Shown here in pieces: positions 57,488 through 64,000 of a stretch of 64,000 nt of DNA (position 1 is the first letter of the stretch; each line of letters opens with the position of its first letter). Source of the stretch: Isoperla grammatica (Eukaryota; Arthropoda; Insecta; Plecoptera; Perlodidae); the NCBI GenBank assembly GCA_945910005.1, contig OX246739.1, positions 12,746,292 through 12,810,291 of the forward strand, in the 5' to 3' direction. The position numbers and the translations under genes were made by a program. The notes beneath the pieces are model-generated. The model saw only the letters and a program-made list of their open reading frames with translations, was not told the origin of the DNA and did not search any database.

Positions 57488-60400
57488 GGATCTTTATCCA
57501 TGATATAAGCAAGTAAAGAAGCATTATCTAGCCATTTCCATAAAAAAGTATTATCAGACAATGAGTCAAAGTTCTAATTACCTTTTATTGAGTAAGGTAA
57601 GGATTGACAAATCATATATTGTTTTGAATGTTTGAGGTAAACACATAAGTAACGAAAGAAGTATGTGGAACTTCTTCTATCGAGTAGGCCCACAAAGACT
57701 AACCATTATGTTTTCCCTGAACGTTTCAAATGGTAAGTCTCCAATTACCGACTTTTAGTCTCAATTTATACAGACTTCTTTGACTTGTAGAGACTTTGAT
57801 TAGTTGAAACTTACCGAAACTTCGTCCTGCTGTTTTACAAAGGCTGACGTAAATTTGTTTTCCCCAAAGTACAGTAACGGCGATAATAAACGCGTTGGGG
57901 GCGTGGCACAGCAAGAACCTCGCTTGTCTTGAGTGCGATCAAACCCACGCCAATGTGTCTGGGTTGCAACTCGTCACTCCTCCTCACCCCGAGACTAAAC
58001 TTTATGATCTATAGTCAAAGAAACGATTTACATTTCTTCTTCTGAAAGATCCATTACTTATCGTCCTACCTGCAGCTACTGGCTCAGGATAAAATACTTA
58101 AAAAAAACTGATTACTTATTGATTAAAAACGGTGTGGCAACATTTTCTTTGAGAAATATATGTTTTACGTCCCATTGAAAGCAGTACATATAATTAGAGA
58201 TACGTTTTTTTAGCGTTTTAGGTTTTAGACGCTAAATCGTTGAAGATCTTTTTTCGAAAACACTACAAAATGCTAATTTTACTAAACATAATGTGTTCCC
58301 ATTTCTATTGAGATTTAGTCAAAAATTTCATTCTAACCTTTTTAGTACTTATATTGTATTGAGTTTTAATATCTGCAAATAATTGTTTATTAGAAATGCA
58401 AGAAACCTCTCATATTCGAAGTTTTGATGAAACAAAAAAGCAGATTCTACTAAATGCTAAATTTTAAATCATTCGTGCTCCATTTAAAGAAAATCAATGC
58501 TAAAAAGACTCACATCTCTACACACAACAATTATCAATACGAGGAAGATATAAGTGGTACTACGTTTGAGAAAAGTATGTTTATAGGCAAGCAATGAGAA
58601 TCAGAAGATACACAAGTACATAGCTAAAACAGATAAACACTGGTAATTTAATTTGCATACATAGCGTAGTGAGCACATCTATGTGAAATGGACGTGTTCA
58701 GTACATAATAATATATGGTAATGCATATTTATTATTTTTAGTGAATTATATCGTCTTCTTGAAATATGAGCGAGTTGTTTTAATTGCGTTTTAATGTCAG
58801 TTGTACGTGTCTGTTTGCAACTAATCTTAATAACGTATCCTCACGGTAAAGCTATAAATGTATTTTATTTTGTGGAAAACATGTTCATTTTATAAAAGCT
58901 CTGTAAAAAAAAAAAAATACATGTATTGCATTTGTATTTTGCATGTGCTAAAATACCGTTTCTTCTCACATTCACTACATTTAGTGACACATATTATTTG
59001 TATTAGTATTGAATCTTAAAATCTTACAACTATACATTTATAAATATTGTATTAGAATAGTACAATACGATTTATGTTTCCAATATATTAACATTGTTTT
59101 ATACGATTCATATGTATAGGCCTACCTCATAAACAATACATTTAATTCGTTAAAACGATTGTCGGAAGTCAAAATTGACGACATATTAATACTATACCAT
59201 TAGCTAAGTATGCAATAGCCTACTTTTTACGCGTACTCTATTTTTCACATACAATAAAAACAAAATTTGTCAAAGTATAATTTATATTCCTAGTGTATAT
59301 AATATTAATAACGTAATTTATTACCGGCAAAACGTCGTGTCGGAACGTATGAAGAAAACGTGCCGAAATCTAAATTGCGTTACTCAACCTGTTCCTAAAA
59401 TGGATGCATAATGAATCACACCACAATCTCAATGTTAATTACCGTCATCTTCAGCGCCAATTAATGGCGCTGTTTAATTACCCAGTTTTGCTGCTGATAA
59501 GCCCGAGCTATCTTTGAACTACATCGCATTTTTGTATTCTATTTTTTAGAAAAAAGTAATGCAATATTAATGTATACATTTTTTATTACCTGCGCGATTA
59601 TATTACTCGTCCACTCAATTGCCAACCAAAAGGTTAATCAATACCCAATTAAATTGATTGATGGTCTAATTTAAAGGATTTATCAATATAATGTCAATCA
59701 ACATATGTTAAGGAATTTTAGTTTCATGGTTTTGTAAAGTGTTACTGAAGACAAGATGCAGTCGTGGATCCCTCTTCCCTCAAGAACACGTAATTAATTA
59801 TGAATTACAACGCATATATGGTGAAATTATCTTTAAAATTTAATAATTATTATGAGTTTGATTACATTAATAATCATTTTAGGATGATTTTTTTGTATCG
59901 CTTCCACCTCCCACTAGCTTCATTTAACAATATATTTGCACTTGCAGACGTGAGGGGTAGTAGTTGAGGCCCAGGCATTTGTTTGCAATATTGTCAATCT
60001 CACTATAGTTACGAAGTTACAGTAACGTAATACACTGACTACAGACAACGTGCTACGTTTTGGACTTATATCTACAAATATATGACGAATCGAGATTATG
60101 ACAAGTCAGGTGCATTTCGATCATTTTTACCCCTTTTCCCATGCGTTAAGTTCCTGTGTTTACTCTATTTTTTCCTACATAATGCACCTGAGCTGTTGTA
60201 GCTTTAAATCAACACCTGTTAAAATATGTGTGAGAGTTTGATACGCAACTTGAAGTTATACATGTGATAGCACTCTGATGCAAACAAAAATCGCGTATCT
60301 GATACTGTTCCAATAATAACGTTTCCTTGCCATCTTTGTTCGTCTGAGCAAACAGATAAAGTAGCTACAGCACTCAGTCCCACGTAATTCCCGCACTGAT

Positions 60401-62137
60401 AAAGATTTACAATATACGCAATCGTTGACTGAGAAAGCATTCACCGTCTTATGGGATTGCTCTCCTCAAATTCTAGTAAGGTATTTGTTTGAAGTTTATC
60501 AGGGACGCACACGCACACGCGCACGCACACGCACACGCACACGCAAATTATCTGAATTGATAATTAAAGTGCTAAAAAAACAATGATAATGACTATAACA
60601 ATAATATCAGTAAATAAAATAAACCACAAGAACAGTAACCATGGTAATGAGAAATTAAAAAACACTCAATAAGTGCGTAAATTTTCGAGAGCGTCCACTT
60701 TCTTCCTCAGACGCGAGGGCAATCATATTAGTACAAAGTAAATACAAATTAAAAGTCACGACAAAAACTTCAGAACAGTGTAATAGTACCTGCCTGTGTG
60801 TGGTTCTGTAGATGGAGGCCGTTAGTTATAGTAATTCAACACAGAGCAGGTATAAGGTACTGATTTAAAAGTCATTAATACACATTAAGTCTGTTGGTAG
60901 AATATTCTAGAGTCAGCCCTATTTCAAATGCTTAGTAACTTAGTAAGATTTGTACCAAACCCATTCCCGATTGGAAAGTCGTCTAGATTGGTTATTGAGA
61001 CAACGCAACTTTCTTATCGTATTATTTTATTTATTTATTAGTATGAAGCGTGAATATTTCTACCATATTTTAATGGAATACGGAACCCAGGTAATTTCAA
61101 GAATTGAATTAAAACTAACGTTTTCGATTATATTTTCAAACAAAAAGCCAGCCTTGAAGCTATGTTTTAGCAGTTACTCAGGTTTTGAAACGAAACCCTA
61201 GACTGTTATATTAATTAACACAACGAAATGAAATTCATGTAAAACAATATTTATAAAGTTTTGAATTCCATTTGTTACACAGCAATTTGATTGAGTGCCA
61301 TAAGGAAAACAAGGTGTTGGATGACAAAATATAGTTACACTGTAAAATTGAAGTATACGTATATTTTGTACGGATGATGATTACTTTACCGCTGAACATA
61401 AAAAACTTTTACTAATTTGATTGAGACTCCAAGGGCCACAGGGCAAGTTTGATGAGTTTCAGTTACATTCCCTTGACTAGTCGGGTAATACAGTTGTGAA
61501 ACAATCTGATTTTCATTACGTGAGGATAGGAGGAAGTTTGTTTAATGAAATTGCCTCTGTGCACGTGTCGCAACAAGTAACAAGTTTTTCCCCCCATTTG
61601 CGGTAACAGAACTGTTAATGAATACGGCCAGACGTCCCGGGGTAAATACAATCATGTTACCGTGGGGCTGACGCACGAATGCACGTGGCGTATCCAGGTA
61701 ATGCAAACTAATTCTAACTAGTGACAACTCTGTACACGGACCACACCACATATCCACACACGTTACATTGCACGAAGTAAGTACGCTCGCAGTACTCTAT
61801 GTGACCCATGTATGTATTAACAAATATGACATGGCTGAGTCAATTAAATTGGGCTTTCGGATATAGTCGCGTTGATTATATCGAAAAGATTTTAGCAAAC
61901 GATGAAACTATACCCGAAAGACATGCTTTAATGTAAGCGACACCTGACGCGCTGGCCTGGTTGGCCGGCTTAGATTTATGTTTATGATTTATATTTATGA
62001 TAACTTTATATGTATATTGTACTTTGTTGAATCTTAGCTGTTGCTTCCATACGATAAATAAATAAATAAATGTAAGATGACGAGAATTGATGAATTGTAG
62101 TCAAAATACTTCAAAATAAAGTTTGTAATAACTCTTA
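57488..62137. other. Long AT-rich intergenic stretch
   Basis: No gene recognised. It has a short relative of the CACACG hexamer at 60505-60545, a small hairpin CAGCGCCA/TGGCGCTG near 59453-59473, and a TAAA-repeat run (about 62053-62070) that could be the tail of an old retroelement. Confidence 0.5.
60505..60545. repeat. Short (CACACG)n microsatellite
   Basis: Six to seven units with one CGCGCA interruption. Same motif family as 8597-8927 and 57387-57487. Confidence 0.9.
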
Positions 62138-62287
62138 GGTCCAGTCTTACAATGTCCCAATAACCATTTATTTGTCGAAAAGCTTGTTTTCTGCACGGCA
62201 ACCACCAATCAAAACCCTTGAAATCCTCAAAATAGCTTAAATGCTACTAATAACTTTCTCATTATGAGATTGTAAGACCAGCCCTAA
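62135..62287. mobile_element. MITE family 2, copy B
   Basis: A 147-bp body (62138-62284), inverted relative to copy A in the Hsc70 intron. The ends are GGTCCAGTCTTACAAT and, on the other strand, GGGCTGGTCTTACAAT. It is flanked by TTA and TAA, so the target duplication is imperfect or was TWA. Body identity with copy A is high by eye (long blocks such as GGTTGCC, ATTTCAAGGG). Confidence 0.78.
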
Positions 62288-64000
62288 AGATCGTCACACA
62301 TGTTTGATATTGTTACTTAATTAATTTCTAAATGAACGTGAGTTTTCAAATATCTTGAGTTAAAATAAGTTTAAAAAGTTGTCATTTAAATGAAGACTGG
62401 AACCGTTATAGTTCTATTGTAATTTTAACGTTTATGAATTCATATATATAAGCATACGAGTTGTAAATAGACATCCGTGGCGTTTTTCAAATAACAACAA
62501 TATTTTATCTTTTTTTAGGTACACTGCAACATTGAATTTCTTTTTTTGCCGTTAAGGAAATACTTTTTTGCTAGTGCATTAATTGGGATCAAAGTTGGTT
62601 GTGTTTTTCACTCTGCATCGAATCAAGTTAGTTTGATAATATACATTGAATACACTCTTATAAATTCATCGTTGTCTCAAAGTTACGCTCCATAATGCGT
62701 GTGGGTGTGTCCAACACTTTTCTCACCGGAAATTATTATTTTCTAGTAGTTAACTTGATAGCAAGCTTATGGCGTATAGATAATTGAAAAAGGGAATGAA
62801 TATAATTAAATCATGTTCACCTCGTTTAGGCTTGAACCAAACGATTATCGGCATGTTAAACGGCAATAACATTAAAATGATTGAAATAATAATACATCTT
62901 TTAGTTTTTATACTAAGTCGACTGGACTGAAAAAATCAACACGCCGTTTTTACAGATCACGATCGTTTGTTATGAGCTAACCTTGGTGCAAGCTCGTTAC
63001 GCAATACAAAGCGTAGTTGTTAATAATGCATTTTTTCTTTTAGTCTAGTTTATGACTAGTAAAATCTTTTTACTAACCCAACAGTAAATAGTGGGCGTAC
63101 TTGTCATGCGCTGCTGTACTGGCTTCACAGTTTATACATACCTGCTACTGTAAGTGATGTTGTTAGCAATGCCACTGCAGAAGTGAAGCGTTCATATTAT
63201 TTTATATGTTGCACGATTCAATTTATCACACCTGTAGCGTAAGGCGATTTCTGGTGAAGAAGACGAAATTTAATTTAGAATATTGTTTAAATATTGTTTA
63301 CAACAACGAGGATGAACAACACTCAAAATTAAAAAAAAAATATCGAGTTTCTTAAACCTCAATAAACTATATATTAAAAAAAGTAGTTTGGAATTAAAAA
63401 GGTACAAAAGAAAGAAATAAAATTACGTTATTTTATCAAAAAATTCAGTAACCTTTTAATAAATTTAAAAAATGAACTTTTGTAGCAAAACATTGAATGT
63501 ATTTCTAATTCTTCACGATCAACTTTCAATTACCAATTTTAGTAACCAAATGATCAGAACGGTCCTCAGGATGTGTGTCCATCTGTGGCGAGAGTACCCC
63601 TCAAGCTGTCAGTAAATTGCATCCTGAACGTGCGTTGCGGGTTGCGGGTTGGAGTGTCAGGGGCAGTTACCGAGGCCGAGTTACCGGGTAATAGCGTGGT
63701 AGATTGGACGAGGCAAGCGAGCGCCCATCACAACTTGCAACTGTCCTAACTCTGCGTAAGCGTCCATGGTAGAGGATCGTCAAGCTTCAACTAATTCACT
63801 AAAACGAAATACATTTCTAGGTGGGAAAAAATAATACGGTATTTTTTTTTTTTAAAGAAGTTCAGTTCCAACTTTTTGGACCCAAAGTTTTATTTGTTCT
63901 ACTTCTTCTTTTGATAGTTTAGAAAAGCAAAGATACGTACAAGGAAATCGTCTTCACCCCCGCATTCAATTCTCATGTTTAAAGTGATAATGTAAAATTT
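62288..64000. other. AT-rich non-coding stretch to window end
   Basis: No gene recognised. The segment 63560-63790 is richer in GC and contains a repeated GCGGGTTG word, but no open frame of note. Confidence 0.5.

Noticed and set aside
62050..62072. LINE 3' tail (TAAA)n
   Set aside because: Only a short simple repeat; no retroelement sequence recognisable upstream.

Overview
This is a eukaryotic genomic window, most likely from an arthropod and probably an insect. It is AT-rich and mostly non-coding. The one clear host gene is split by spliceosomal introns, and the rest is dominated by non-LTR retrotransposons, tRNA- and 5S-related SINE-like sequences, foldback/MITE-type elements and long microsatellites. 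The Jockey-type LINE points to arthropods; a hemipteroid host is only a guess from general texture. A 200-base run of N (15538-15737) shows this is a draft assembly, so some of the odd local structures could be assembly errors.

Left part (1-15.5 kb): no convincing host gene. It holds a 331-bp perfect hexamer microsatellite (8597-8927), a tRNA-derived SINE candidate (about 9.65 kb), a foldback MITE (10871-11034), a 5'-truncated LINE fragment encoding the end of a reverse transcriptase (12687-13277, with a (CAAA)n tail), another SINE (about 14.2 kb) and a nearly perfect 58-nt hairpin (14387-14444).

LINE (15.7 to about 20.9 kb): a Jockey-type element whose two open reading frames are both uninterrupted. 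ORF1 is gag-like with three zinc knuckles, ORF2 carries endonuclease and reverse transcriptase, and the two overlap by 8 nt. Two 80-bp GC-rich repeats lie upstream and may be promoter monomers.

Middle (21-29 kb): a 5S rRNA-derived segment (22297-22388), an (AG)n/(GATA)n microsatellite, a 39-nt perfect hairpin and a SINE-like core, then the presumed upstream region of the host gene.

Host gene (29098-36776, + strand): a cytosolic Hsp70/Hsc70 chaperone in eight coding exons, 647 codons by my splice reconstruction, ending in EEVD. Its introns carry many repeats. There is a partial tandem copy of exon 3 with an in-frame stop, a small duplication of the exon 5 donor region, several foldback elements, a roughly 125-bp tandem array of foldback units, a 92-bp minisatellite and about 79 tandem CCAAT pentamers. 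Exons 3-8 are strikingly GC-rich at third codon positions, while exons 1-2 are not.

Right part (36.8-64 kb): no confident gene. It has a pair of inverted dispersed repeats around a second copy of the 10.9-kb MITE, a CpG-rich stretch with CRE-like and NRF-1-like words (41.3-41.5 kb), two tRNA-headed SINE candidates near 42 kb, a weak candidate first exon at 45835, minisatellites, and a second copy (62138-62284) of a MITE that also sits in the Hsc70 intron. I found no CRISPR, operon or other prokaryote-type system. The most unusual locus is the rearranged, repeat-loaded Hsc70 gene.
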